Positions 47,391 through 54,732 of a stretch of 64,000 nt of DNA are shown piece after piece. Location: NCBI RefSeq assembly GCF_013343215.1, contig NZ_CP039143.1:124001-188000 (forward strand), given 5' to 3'. Position numbers and translations under genes: made by a program. Under the pieces are notes generated by a model. It worked only from the letters and a program-made list of their open reading frames with translations. It ran no database searches and was not told the origin of the DNA. Position 1 is the stretch's first letter, and the number at the start of each line of letters is the position of its first letter. The stretch comes from Acinetobacter sp. 10FS3-1 (GTDB lineage: Bacteria > Pseudomonadota > Gammaproteobacteria > Pseudomonadales > Moraxellaceae).

Positions 47391-47543
47391 CTAACTCAAT
47401 CTTGGATCGCCCGTTTCCATATAAGAGACTTTTTTAACTTCATAGGGATGACGATAGTTCTTAACTGGTATTAGCTTAAAAATTGGCTCTAACATAATGA
47501 TTTCTTGGGAACTCTGAATTTTAATAGTGTAATTTAGGTAGGG
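47391..47543 (-). pseudogene. Short coding-like fragment next to IS66 end
   Basis: Open frame of about 50 codons ending TAG at 47391-47393, with an ATG at 47495 giving 34 aa (MLEPIFKLIPVKNYRHPYEV...). The composition is protein-like. It lies just inside the IS66-type end, where TnpC would stop in a complete element, but it does not resemble TnpC of the copy at 30848. Unidentified; may be chance. Confidence 0.25.
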
Positions 47544-47732
47544 TAGGTATCAACTTGATGGATGATCTGCATAATCCATAAGAGGCAGTATTCGTATAAA
47601 GAACCTTTTTACCCAATTTTATCAAATAAAACTACCATTTATCTAAAATATAATATTAATGCAATTTTGAAAAATCTGATTATAAAAAGCCAATTATTTC
47701 AGTGAGATAATTGGCTTAAGTAAAGAGTCGTA

Positions 47733-48479
47733 TTATTTGGTTATCCGCTGATCATCCCAATAACATGGCACTACAATCAAATTGTTCTCATGTAATCGTG
47801 ACCATAATCGGACACCTAAATCCCGCTGCATATTTTGGACTGTGAAATTGGAAATTAGCAGAGTCGACTTCATACTGTCATAACGGCTATATAAAACCTT
47901 ATGTACCATTTCTAGACGTTTTTCATGCCGGTCATGCAGGCCATATTCATCTATCACTAATAAATCAAAATTGGAGAAATGGTCGATAACTTGCTTCTCA
48001 GAACGTGAAGCATCTGACCAGGTATCCATCATTTTTTGAGCAATTTCTGCACTGGTATAGTAGCGTGCAGATTTTGTACTGTTATGTAGAATGTTGCGAA
48101 TGATTGATGCACTCAGATGGGTTTTACCTGTACCCGGTGTACCAATCATCAACATGTTCGGGTTGTGGTCAGAAATAATCTGCTGTGCAAAGGCCTGACA
48201 TAGCTTGATGGTATTGTCTTGTTCAGGGCATGCAACTACATAATTCTTGAAGCCACGATCCAGGTAGCGTTTATTGAGCCCTGAATTTTTAATTTTCTGT
48301 TGTAGCAATCGCTGTTGCAATTCATCCTCATAGGCTGCATGTGAGTGATGGACGTTTTCTTTGGCACACAATTTACAGAGCCTGTGACCTGCAATTTCCA
48401 TCAGGGGTATATGATGGGTAGGGCAAAGTGTTTCCGTTGTTTCTGCGCGAAACTGGAGTGTTTTAAGCATGGTATTCAT
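47733..48479 (-). CDS. DnaC-like replicative helicase loader ATPase
   Basis: 248 aa. N-terminal Cys cluster (CPTHHIPLMEIAGHRLCKLCAKE) is followed by a AAA+ core: MLMIGTPGTGKTHLSASIIRN (Walker A, residue about 115), FDLLVIDEYGLHDRHEKR (Walker B), STLLISNFTVQNM (sensor 1) and RLWSRLHENN. This is the DnaC/IstB-type loader used by phages and islands for their own replication. It lies 10 bp downstream of the DUF1376 gene, a standard phage replication pairing. Confidence 0.87.
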   Translation of the reverse strand: MNTMLKTLQFRAETTETLCPTHHIPLMEIAGHRLCKLCAKENVHHSHAAYEDELQQRLLQQKIKNSGLNKRYLDRGFKNYVVACPEQDNTIKLCQAFAQQIISDHNPNMLMIGTPGTGKTHLSASIIRNILHNSTKSARYYTSAEIAQKMMDTWSDASRSEKQVIDHFSNFDLLVIDEYGLHDRHEKRLEMVHKVLYSRYDSMKSTLLISNFTVQNMQRDLGVRLWSRLHENNLIVVPCYWDDQRITK

Positions 48480-48489
48480 GGCTGATCTC

Positions 48490-49044
48490 CTAAATCCATT
48501 TTGAATTTTCTAAAAAACTCTCATTTTTTTCTTCAAAATTTGAAGATGAAGATGAAGATGAAGATGAAGATGAAGATGAAGATGAAGATGAAGGGCATGA
48601 TTCAAGCATGACTTGAGTAATACTCGGGCTCTTCTCAAGAGTTGCTTGAGCATTTACTTTGCGTTGCTTGGCTGATGCTTGAGCATTACTTGCGGATTTC
48701 CCCCAACGTGCTTGGGCTGCATTTTTAGCTTTATCAGATTTCATTTGCTGATTTTGCAATGCCTGGCTTTTTAAACTGGTTAAAAAATTTGAATGAATCT
48801 CCTCAGATTCGATTTCAAACAATTCCAGGGCCAACAGTGTATTCAACAAAGTTTTAGCCTTGGTATGTTGCGATAATTTCGTGATGCTACATACAGTAGC
48901 TAGGTCATGAGGAATGGCACCATTTTTCCAGAAATCCATCATTAACAGCAGTGCCGCACCAATTTGTTCTGCCGTCATTCGTGCAAATTTTGCCTGTAGG
49001 TCGCCAATATAGAGTGGCATCCAAATTGAAATATCTTTATGCAT
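48490..49044 (-). CDS. DUF1376 protein (phage-type replication protein) with serine run
   Basis: 184 aa. The N-terminal 80 residues show the DUF1376 pattern: WMPLYIGDLQAKFARMTAEQIGAALLLMMDFWKNGAIPHD, typical of phage and island replication initiation proteins. The C-terminal half is low-complexity with a run of 17 serines encoded by a hexanucleotide repeat. Functions with the adjacent DnaC-like loader by inference. Confidence 0.85.
   Translation of the reverse strand: MHKDISIWMPLYIGDLQAKFARMTAEQIGAALLLMMDFWKNGAIPHDLATVCSITKLSQHTKAKTLLNTLLALELFEIESEEIHSNFLTSLKSQALQNQQMKSDKAKNAAQARWGKSASNAQASAKQRKVNAQATLEKSPSITQVMLESCPSSSSSSSSSSSSSSSSSNFEEKNESFLENSKWI
48542..48593. repeat. Hexanucleotide microsatellite (GAAGAT)
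   Basis: GAAGAT is repeated 8 2/3 times without mismatch inside the DUF1376 gene. As the unit is a multiple of three, length changes would add or remove pairs of serines without shifting the frame. Confidence 0.95.
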
Positions 49045-49109
49045 GTGTTCACCTTTTTATAGGTATAGAGGGGCTAAGGTCATCGATTTGATGACCTTTT
49101 ATGTTTGTT

Positions 49110-49361
49110 TTATGAGTGAGCTAGGCTCATTAACCGGAAACGGGCCTGTTGAGCCAAGTCATCGTAATGAGCTTGCCCTTCATCCAGCATTCGCTGTAGC
49201 CAGAGTCTTAATGCTTGGTGATCATCGAAGCATTTATTGATTTCCAGCAAAAAGGCCAGATTGTGCAGTTTGGGAATGTGTAACTCTTGAATGAGTTCAC
49301 GCGCGACCATATCTGCTTCTGGGCTAACGACTACGCCACCAAAGAAAGCTTTACTGTTCAT
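49110..49361 (-). CDS. Hypothetical small protein
   Basis: 83 aa from the ATG at 49361, preceded by GGAG 7 nt upstream; a TTG at 49367 is less likely. The start overlaps the integrase stop region by 11 bp. Sequence MNSKAFFGGVVVSPEADMVARELIQELHIPKLHNLAFLLEINKCFDDHQALRLWLQRMLDEGQ is helical; no family recognised. It sits between the integrase and the replication genes. Confidence 0.65.
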   Translation of the reverse strand: MNSKAFFGGVVVSPEADMVARELIQELHIPKLHNLAFLLEINKCFDDHQALRLWLQRMLDEGQAHYDDLAQQARFRLMSLAHS

Positions 49362-50535
49362 GGGCAAGCTCCTCTGTATTTAGTCTCTCCAGCATGGCTT
49401 CAAAAGCACTACCATCGCGGCGCGTAACATTGGGGATGTAACGGCTATAGACCCGGAATAGCATTTCAGTCGTTGAATGTCCCAGCTGGCGTGCGATCCA
49501 TTCCGGGTTCTCGCCTGCAGATAACCATAATGTTGCAGCGGTATGACGTGTTTGATAAGCACGTCGGGGCTTAAGCCCTAAAAAGCGTAGTAGGGGATGC
49601 CAGACACGCTTGTTAATAAGGCGATAATCGAGAGGCCCACCATCACGATTGCAGAAAACAAAACTGGATTTACCATTATTTAAGCTTTTCTGTTGCAGAA
49701 AGGCCTGATAAACCCGATCACTCATTTGGATGGTGCGGTCAGAACCATAAGTTTTGGTTCCACCAAGCTCTCCATTTACTAATGCTTCACGAATGTGGAT
49801 TTCCCGACGTTGTAAGTCCACATTTTTCCATTGCAATCCATCGATCTCACTGGTGCGCATACCTGTGAAAAATCGAACAGTGTAATAGGGCTTAAAATCA
49901 TCACGAACTGTGGCTAAAATTGCATGTACTTCCTTTAATGAAAAAGGCGTGACTTCAATTTTCCCTTGCTTTAAGTTCTTGATATTCTTATAAGGACTGT
50001 CAAAGTCATATCGTTCGGCAGCACTATCGAGTATCATACGAAGTGCTATCATAATCTGGTTGATTCTTGATGGTGAAAGGCATTCTTGGTTTTTCCCGTG
50101 AGTCACTTTGGCGAGGGATGAACGGAATCCAAGAATGTCTGACTTTTTGATATTAATAACCGGAATTGTGCCAAAAAAAGGAATTAAGTACTTTCTGATC
50201 ACAATTTGAATTTTTTCCTTGTAGCTTGTACGCCATTCTATTTCTTTATCAGTGAACCAGATTTCACAGAACTTAGAAAATAGAGGTGTTTTTGAGCTGA
50301 TTTCATTTACTCTGTTTTCTGCATTTTTGATTTCTTTCAAACGAGAACTTTTTGGAAAGTATTTAGCATAGTCAAAAATACCCAATAAGATTTCTGCCTC
50401 CATTCGTTCAATCGCTTTTTCAAGCTTTTTTCGATTTTGAGCATTGTCTTCAAGAGCGGTGGTTTCACGGCAACGGATACTTAAGTATCGAAAATCGACA
50501 CATAACTTACCGTATCTAGTACGAATAGCAGCCAT
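49351..50535 (-). CDS. int: Tyrosine site-specific integrase
   Basis: 394 aa, phage-integrase size. An N-terminal Arm/SAM-like region, then catalytic residues: RFFTGMRTSEIDGLQW (R), GGTKTYGSDRTI (K), QTRHTAATLWL (H-x-x-R equivalent: Q/R..H context), WIARQLGHST (H) and MLFRVYSRYIP (Y nucleophile). This is a P2/P4-like island integrase. It lies 1 kb from two tRNA-Gly genes, the likely target. It is encoded 13 bp downstream of an excisionase-like gene. Confidence 0.92.
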   Translation of the reverse strand: MAAIRTRYGKLCVDFRYLSIRCRETTALEDNAQNRKKLEKAIERMEAEILLGIFDYAKYFPKSSRLKEIKNAENRVNEISSKTPLFSKFCEIWFTDKEIEWRTSYKEKIQIVIRKYLIPFFGTIPVINIKKSDILGFRSSLAKVTHGKNQECLSPSRINQIMIALRMILDSAAERYDFDSPYKNIKNLKQGKIEVTPFSLKEVHAILATVRDDFKPYYTVRFFTGMRTSEIDGLQWKNVDLQRREIHIREALVNGELGGTKTYGSDRTIQMSDRVYQAFLQQKSLNNGKSSFVFCNRDGGPLDYRLINKRVWHPLLRFLGLKPRRAYQTRHTAATLWLSAGENPEWIARQLGHSTTEMLFRVYSRYIPNVTRRDGSAFEAMLERLNTEELAHEQ

Positions 50536-50548
50536 AATTATGTTCTCC

Positions 50549-50764
50549 TTACAGAAGTTGTAGGCTGTGTAGCGAGCCTAAAGTTGTTTTAGTCATATCT
50601 TCTTCAATACGCTCCCATACATATAAAATTTTGCGACCACCAAAAGGGCGAATGTAATGAATGCCTTCGATCAAAACGCTATCTTTTAACTGATTACGGA
50701 TAGTACGTTCGTTATAATGGATTCGTTCCGCCAATTCTTTTGTAGTAATATAAGTAAGATTCAT
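50549..50764 (-). CDS. Excisionase-like HTH protein
   Basis: 71 aa. MerR/AlpA-like winged helix-turn-helix: TYITTKELAERIHYNERTIRNQLKDSVLIEGIHYIRPFGGRKILYVWERIEED. Size, fold pattern and place directly upstream of the integrase fit a recombination directionality factor. It could also be a regulator of the integrase. Confidence 0.75.
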   Translation of the reverse strand: MNLTYITTKELAERIHYNERTIRNQLKDSVLIEGIHYIRPFGGRKILYVWERIEEDMTKTTLGSLHSLQLL

Positions 50765-50787
50765 GTTTGTATCCTTTTATAAAGTAT

Positions 50788-50864
50788 CACAATGGTGTTA
50801 TTTAAGACCACAATGCGATAATAAATGCATTTAAGACACTATGCAAGTACTTTATTACACAATG
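50788..50864. promoter_or_regulatory. CACAATG repeats in the divergent control region
   Basis: CACAATG occurs at 50788-50794, 50809-50815 and 50858-50864, with TTTAAGAC (twice) between. The first and third are extended (CACAATGGTG). The repeats fill the 110 bp between the divergent excisionase-like and XRE genes, as expected for binding sites of the XRE repressor. Confidence 0.55.
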
Positions 50865-50874
50865 GTGGTAATTA

Positions 50875-51093
50875 ATGATAGTTTGTAACTTGCCAGTGCT
50901 TTTGGCAGAGCGAAGAATGAAAGTTGCGGATGTAGTTCGAGCGACTGGAATGAGTAAGACAACATTGCATAAGTTATATAATGGTCAATCGACTCGAATA
51001 GATTTTGAGACCTTAGAAAAATTGTGTGTATTACTTAATGTTGAAGTGGGTGATTTATTAAAATTTAAGAAAAATGAAGAGCAGAATGATTGA
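50875..51093 (+). CDS. XRE-family repressor (Cro/C1-type HTH)
   Basis: 72 aa, nearly all HTH domain: LPVLLAERRMKVADVVRATGMSKTTLHKLYNGQSTRIDFETLEKLCVLLNVEVGDLLKF. Small Cro-like repressors of this kind lie opposite int/xis operons and control excision. GGTGG lies a few bases before the start. It reads away from the integrase operon. Confidence 0.85.
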   Translation: MIVCNLPVLLAERRMKVADVVRATGMSKTTLHKLYNGQSTRIDFETLEKLCVLLNVEVGDLLKFKKNEEQND

Positions 51094-51445
51094 TTAAAAG
51101 AGATTAAAATTGAGTTTTTTGATCATAAGTAAATGTTTTAACTATGTATTTTTGGTGACCAAATTTGGTCACCATCAAAATAAAGCATATAAAAAAATAC
51201 TAAAATAGATGGAAAAAAGGGAAGTCAAGTGTATGGGGAAGGTGTTCTGATTATCTATACTGAAATTGATTAAAAAAATACCAGAATAGCGAATGAATTG
51301 ATTCGTATATGATAAAGGGAAGGCACGTTTAGGGCACTTTTGGTCACGCAGCGAGCTTATACAATACTTTTTCTAAAATTTTTAGAGCTTCTTCCAAAGC
51401 TGGAACATATAGGTTTTAGAAAAAATATTATTAATAATCAACAAG
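51094..51445. other. Island-edge non-coding region
   Basis: About 350 bp between the XRE repressor and the tRNA terminator with no supported gene. It holds a perfect 22-bp palindrome (51153-51174, reported separately) and a related half-site TTTGGTCAC at 51338-51346. The integrase core site or its arm-binding sites probably lie here or in the tRNA 3' end. Confidence 0.6.
51153..51174. repeat. Perfect 22-bp palindrome
   Basis: TGGTGACCAAA followed directly by its exact reverse complement TTTGGTCACCA, with no spacer. A half-site (TTTGGTCAC) recurs at 51338-51346. Position next to the island edge suggests a protein-binding site rather than a terminator (no T-run). Confidence 0.8.
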
Positions 51446-51479
51446 AAAAAAGCCCCCATCTTTCGATGAGGGCTTTTTG
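51446..51479 (-). terminator. Terminator of the tRNA-Gly transcript
   Basis: On the minus strand AGCCCTCATC pairs with GATGGGGGCT (one G-T pair) around a GAAA loop and is followed by a T-run. It lies 5 bp downstream of the tRNA-Gly 3' end. Confidence 0.8.
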
Positions 51480-51483
51480 AATC

Positions 51484-51559
51484 TGGAGCGGGAAAGGAGA
51501 CTCGAACTCCCGACCCCAACCTTGGCAAGGTTGTGCTCTACCAACTGAGCTATTCCCGC
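51484..51559 (-). tRNA. tRNA-Gly (GCC)
   Basis: 76 nt including an encoded CCA. On the minus strand it starts GCGGGAATAGCTCAG (acceptor and D arm), has the anticodon arm ...CCTTGCCAAGG... (anticodon GCC) and the T arm GGGAGTTCGAGTCTCC, and ends CCCGCTCCA. It is the downstream member of a tandem pair and its 3' end faces the integrase, the usual geometry of an island attachment site. Confidence 0.97.
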
Positions 51560-51604
51560 ATAGGCGATCAGTTTTTTACTACAAAAAATGAACAAAAAAG
51601 AATT

Positions 51605-51680
51605 TGGAGCGGGAAAGGAGGCTCGAACTCCCGACCCCAACCTTGGCAAGGTTGTGCTCTACCAACTGAGCTATTCCCGC
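51605..51680 (-). tRNA. tRNA-Gly (GCC)
   Basis: 76 nt, identical to its neighbour except one T-arm base pair position (GAGCCTCC versus GAGTCTCC). Anticodon GCC, encoded CCA. Separated from the other copy by 45 bp, so both are probably on one transcript read toward the island. Confidence 0.97.
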
Positions 51681-51910
51681 ATGCCGTGTATAATACAGCA
51701 TGAAAAATCAGGGTCAATCACTTTATGAAAAATCTTGTATCAATTGCATAAAATAAAAGCAATATTAGGGTTGTAAGCAGATGGGTGTACAAAAGTTATG
51801 CTGGTTTTAATGAAAATTGGCCACAATCAAATGATTAGAGGTAAATCGTTCACCGAAATAGAGTAGAGAACAAGGTATACTGGAGACAGATTATCAATGG
51901 GAGTCAGGCC

Positions 51911-52219
51911 ATGAGCTTAGAACAGCAACTGAAAGACCGTTTGGCACAATTGTCACCAAGTTATCTGGAAGTCGTCAATGAATCTTCGGGTCATGGGGGG
52001 TATTTTCCAGGTAAAGAATCGCATTTTAAGGCAGTTATTGTCAGTGAAGCGTTTGCTGGCCTGCGTGCGGTACAGCGTCATCAGAAAGTCTATGCTGCAG
52101 CGGGAGACTTGTTGGCTAAAGACAAGATCCATGCTTTAGCCATCCATGCTTTTCTACCTGAGGAATGGAAAGAACAAGATACCTCCAGCCCAGCCTGTGC
52201 ACATGCACCCAAACACTAA
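51911..52219 (+). CDS. BolA-family protein
   Basis: 102 aa. BolA fold signature: LEVVNESSGHGGYFPGKESHFKAVIVSEAFAGLRAVQRHQKVYAAAGDLLAKDKIHALAIHAFLPEEW. These proteins act with monothiol glutaredoxins in iron-sulfur handling. His-rich positions used in cluster binding are present. Followed after 9 bp by a SirB2-like gene. The start ATG is preceded by GGGAG. Confidence 0.88.
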   Translation: MSLEQQLKDRLAQLSPSYLEVVNESSGHGGYFPGKESHFKAVIVSEAFAGLRAVQRHQKVYAAAGDLLAKDKIHALAIHAFLPEEWKEQDTSSPACAHAPKH

Positions 52220-52228
52220 GAGCGTATT

Positions 52229-52621
52229 ATGGACACTCAACTTTTAGTTAAAATAATTCATATGTCTGTTGCAGGCGTGGCCCTAGTGGCCATCCTTGTA
52301 CGTGCGTTCACCTTGTTTGTGGGTACACAGGGAAATTTACCTAATCCAGTGGCACAGAAATTTTTAGTGGCCTTACAGCATTTGTCCATGACCATCATTG
52401 CGATAACAGGCGTAATTGCGCTGGTTCTTAAAGACTTTGATGTGCAGCCCTGGTTCTATGCCAAAATCGTTCTGTTTCTAGTTTTGCTTTCATCTTTGGG
52501 GAAAGCGTATAAAAAAGATGATTCAATCTTGTTGGTGCAACGTCGGGCAGGTCTACTCATTGCAGTGGTTTCTTTGCTTGCGATTATCGGGTTGGTCATT
52601 AGCAAACCAACGTTTGGTTAA
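52229..52621 (+). CDS. SirB2-family membrane protein
   Basis: 130 aa with four predicted membrane helices: MSVAGVALVAILVRAFTLFV; FLVALQHLSMTIIAITGVIALVL; PWFYAKIVLFLVLLSSLGKAY; RRAGLLIAVVSLLAIIGLVI. Pattern and length fit SirB2-like proteins of unknown function. Likely in one transcript with the BolA-family gene. Confidence 0.8.
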   Translation: MDTQLLVKIIHMSVAGVALVAILVRAFTLFVGTQGNLPNPVAQKFLVALQHLSMTIIAITGVIALVLKDFDVQPWFYAKIVLFLVLLSSLGKAYKKDDSILLVQRRAGLLIAVVSLLAIIGLVISKPTFG

Positions 52622-52688
52622 AAAAATGAATTAACTAACCGCAATATCATCTCAGTGAAATAAATACAAAAATGAAAAGGGGGTTCTT

Positions 52689-53525
52689 ATGCGTACACGT
52701 GTGATATTTAATCAAAAAGGTGGGGTGGGCAAGTCCAGTATTGCAGTGAATCTGGCTGCAATCAGTGCGCACCAGGGGCTGAAAACACTGCTGATTGATC
52801 TGGACCCCCAAGCCAATTCCAGTCAATATTTACTGGGCGATGATGCCACCTATTCACATGATAAACCTGCATTAGAACCCAATATTGAGAACTTTTTTGC
52901 AGATGTACTCGGTCAGCAGCAAAGCAAGGGACTGCTTGGCAATGCGATAGGCTCTATTTTAAAGACCCGCGCCAAAGGGTTGGAAAGTTATGTGCATCAA
53001 TCGCCTTTCAAGCATCTGGAGGTCATTCCCGCCAGCCCGAATTTGGGTGCTTTGGCGCATGGACTGGAAGCTAAACATAAAATCTACAAGCTACGTGATG
53101 CTCTGCAGACTCTGGCCGGTCAGTATGATCGGGTCTTTATTGATACGCCGCCAGCTTTTAACTTCTTTACCCTGTCTGCCCTGATTGCAGCAGATCGGGT
53201 TCTGATTCCGTTTGACTGCGATGTATTTTCCAAGCGTGCTCTGCATACTTTAATTGAAAATATCATCGAAACTCAGGATGATCATAATGCCGGTCTGGAA
53301 ATTGAAGGGATTGTGGTCAATCAGTTTCAGGCGCAGGCAAAACTGCCACGCGAAGTCGTGCAGCAGCTCAAAGATGAGGGACTGCCTGTACTGAACAGTA
53401 TGTTGCCACCTTCTATTATGATGAAAGAATCCCATCAAAAAAATCAGCCATTGATTCATCTCGCTACTGATCATAAATTGACTCAGGCCTATCAATCATT
53501 GTTCAATGAGATTGAGCAGAACTAA
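52689..53525 (+). CDS. ParA-family ATPase
   Basis: 278 aa. Deviant Walker A FNQKGGVGKSSIAVNLA at the N-terminus, LLIDLDPQANSSQYL (A'), and VFIDTPPAFNFFTLSAL (Walker B) are complete. No parB lies beside it, unlike the chromosomal parAB pair, so it may position some other cargo. AAGGGGG just before the start serves as ribosome-binding site. Confidence 0.88.
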   Translation: MRTRVIFNQKGGVGKSSIAVNLAAISAHQGLKTLLIDLDPQANSSQYLLGDDATYSHDKPALEPNIENFFADVLGQQQSKGLLGNAIGSILKTRAKGLESYVHQSPFKHLEVIPASPNLGALAHGLEAKHKIYKLRDALQTLAGQYDRVFIDTPPAFNFFTLSALIAADRVLIPFDCDVFSKRALHTLIENIIETQDDHNAGLEIEGIVVNQFQAQAKLPREVVQQLKDEGLPVLNSMLPPSIMMKESHQKNQPLIHLATDHKLTQAYQSLFNEIEQN

Positions 53526-53538
53526 GATCGAGCTAACT

Positions 53539-53931
53539 ATGAAACTTGTGAAACTAAGTCTGGGCCTTGGCATGTTGGTGCTGCTAAATGCCTGTGCAAG
53601 TACTATCAAGCCGACCTATGTCTCACCGACCCATTATCAGGCACTTAGCTGTCAGCAGTTACAGAGCGAATATAACCGAATTCAGCAGTATATTAATAAT
53701 GGTGTGGAAGCACCTAAACGTACTGGAGTCGGGGTGGGAGTAGGCTTAGGTGGCGGCTGGGGCAGTCGGGGGGGCTGGGGCATTGGTCCAAGCGTATCCG
53801 TCAATATGGGGCAATCTTCCAATACCAAACGTACTGAAACGGCACGACTATTGGGTGAACAGGAAGCCATTGCTCAAGCAGCACGCTATAAAAACTGTCC
53901 GATGATTGCCCGGAAAGCTGTGGCGTCTTAA
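53539..53931 (+). CDS. Putative lipoprotein
   Basis: 130 aa from the ATG at 53539, chosen because it begins a lipoprotein signal peptide (MKLVKLSLGLGMLVLLNAC with lipobox LNAC; Cys about residue 19). A frame extending upstream to 53506 would overlap ParA and spoil the signal. The mature protein has a Gly/Trp-rich stretch (GVGVGVGLGGGWGSRGGWGIG) between two helical parts with paired cysteines. Function unknown. Confidence 0.8.
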   Translation: MKLVKLSLGLGMLVLLNACASTIKPTYVSPTHYQALSCQQLQSEYNRIQQYINNGVEAPKRTGVGVGVGLGGGWGSRGGWGIGPSVSVNMGQSSNTKRTETARLLGEQEAIAQAARYKNCPMIARKAVAS

Positions 53932-53950
53932 CTATCTTTGTAATAATCAA

Positions 53951-53978
53951 AAATGCTGGCTTTAGGCTGGCATTTTTT
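53951..53978 (+). terminator. Probable terminator after the lipoprotein gene
   Basis: TGCTGGC and GGCTGGCA form a 7-bp stem with two G-T pairs, followed by TTTTTT. Confidence 0.55.
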
Positions 53979-54122
53979 ATATCTGCACTGTGATATGCTA
54001 GAAAAATAAAAATATTTTGATGAAAAAATGACTCATCAGCATAAAAAATAAAAATTTGTGCGCTTGTTCTCGGGCTTTAAGATTGGTTAAGGTACGGCCT
54101 GAATTGAAGAGTTGCTCTGCCT

Positions 54123-54716
54123 ATGATTGAAAACTGGTTGTTTGTGCTAGCCATTTTAGCGGTCCTGATGATTCCTGGGCCAGCCAATGCAATGGTCGCC
54201 AGCTCGGCCTATCAGCATGGCCCGTTAAAAACCAGCCTTTATATCCCGGCGATTCTGGTCGGCTATCTGTATGCCATTAATGCCTGGGCTTTACTGATTC
54301 ATTTGTTCTCCCCAATCTGGCCCGGCTTTAGAGGGGGGGTGCATGTCTTGAGCTTGATCTGGGTAGGCTGGATGACCTTTCATTTATATCAGGCCCAACA
54401 ATTACAACAGTATAACAAGGGCCATCCACATCTACATCCTTGGAAAATGTTTAGAATAACCTTGAAAAATCCCAAAGCAGCACTATTGGCTGCGGGGATT
54501 TTACCCACAGCAACCTGGCAAAGTCCGGTCAATTTTCTGCTAGTATTTTCAGCATTTATAGCGGTCGCAGTGCCGGTCACTTTTTTCTGGATATACTTCG
54601 GACAGGCATTACTTGCAAATCAGCTTAAACGCATCAGCAACAAGCTGATCTATAAGATCACCTTATTGCTGCTTTTACTGTGCCTGATTCCAGTATGGAT
54701 CAAGCTTTGGGATTAA
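54123..54716 (+). CDS. LysE-family translocator
   Basis: 197 aa, six hydrophobic helices. Opens with the LysE/RhtB-type segment VLAILAVLMIPGPANAMVASSAYQHG and has the conserved TLKNPKAALLAAGILP. Predicted inner-membrane exporter of amino acids or related metabolites; substrate unknown. Transcribed alone, convergent with the DedA gene. Confidence 0.82.
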   Translation: MIENWLFVLAILAVLMIPGPANAMVASSAYQHGPLKTSLYIPAILVGYLYAINAWALLIHLFSPIWPGFRGGVHVLSLIWVGWMTFHLYQAQQLQQYNKGHPHLHPWKMFRITLKNPKAALLAAGILPTATWQSPVNFLLVFSAFIAVAVPVTFFWIYFGQALLANQLKRISNKLIYKITLLLLLLCLIPVWIKLWD

Positions 54717-54732
54717 TTCTAAGAAAACAGAT

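Larger units (their letters stand above)
47145..47732. other. Degraded non-genic region
   Basis: About 590 bp without an intact gene. It holds a C-terminal gene fragment, an IS66-type terminus and a second short coding-like fragment, described separately. The remainder (47545-47732) is AT-rich with nothing recognised except an inverted repeat near 47690-47717 (AAGCCAATTATTTCAGTG with TAATTGGCTT), which could terminate transcription of the DnaC-like operon. Confidence 0.5.

Noticed and set aside
48542..48593. Short tandem repeats as a CRISPR array
   Set aside because: The unit is six bases with no spacers and lies in a coding frame; it is a microsatellite. No CRISPR array or cas gene was seen in the window.
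51431..51649. A 72-aa minus-strand open frame across the first tRNA-Gly
   Set aside because: It is the translation of the tRNA gene and its terminator; the tRNA structure explains the sequence fully.
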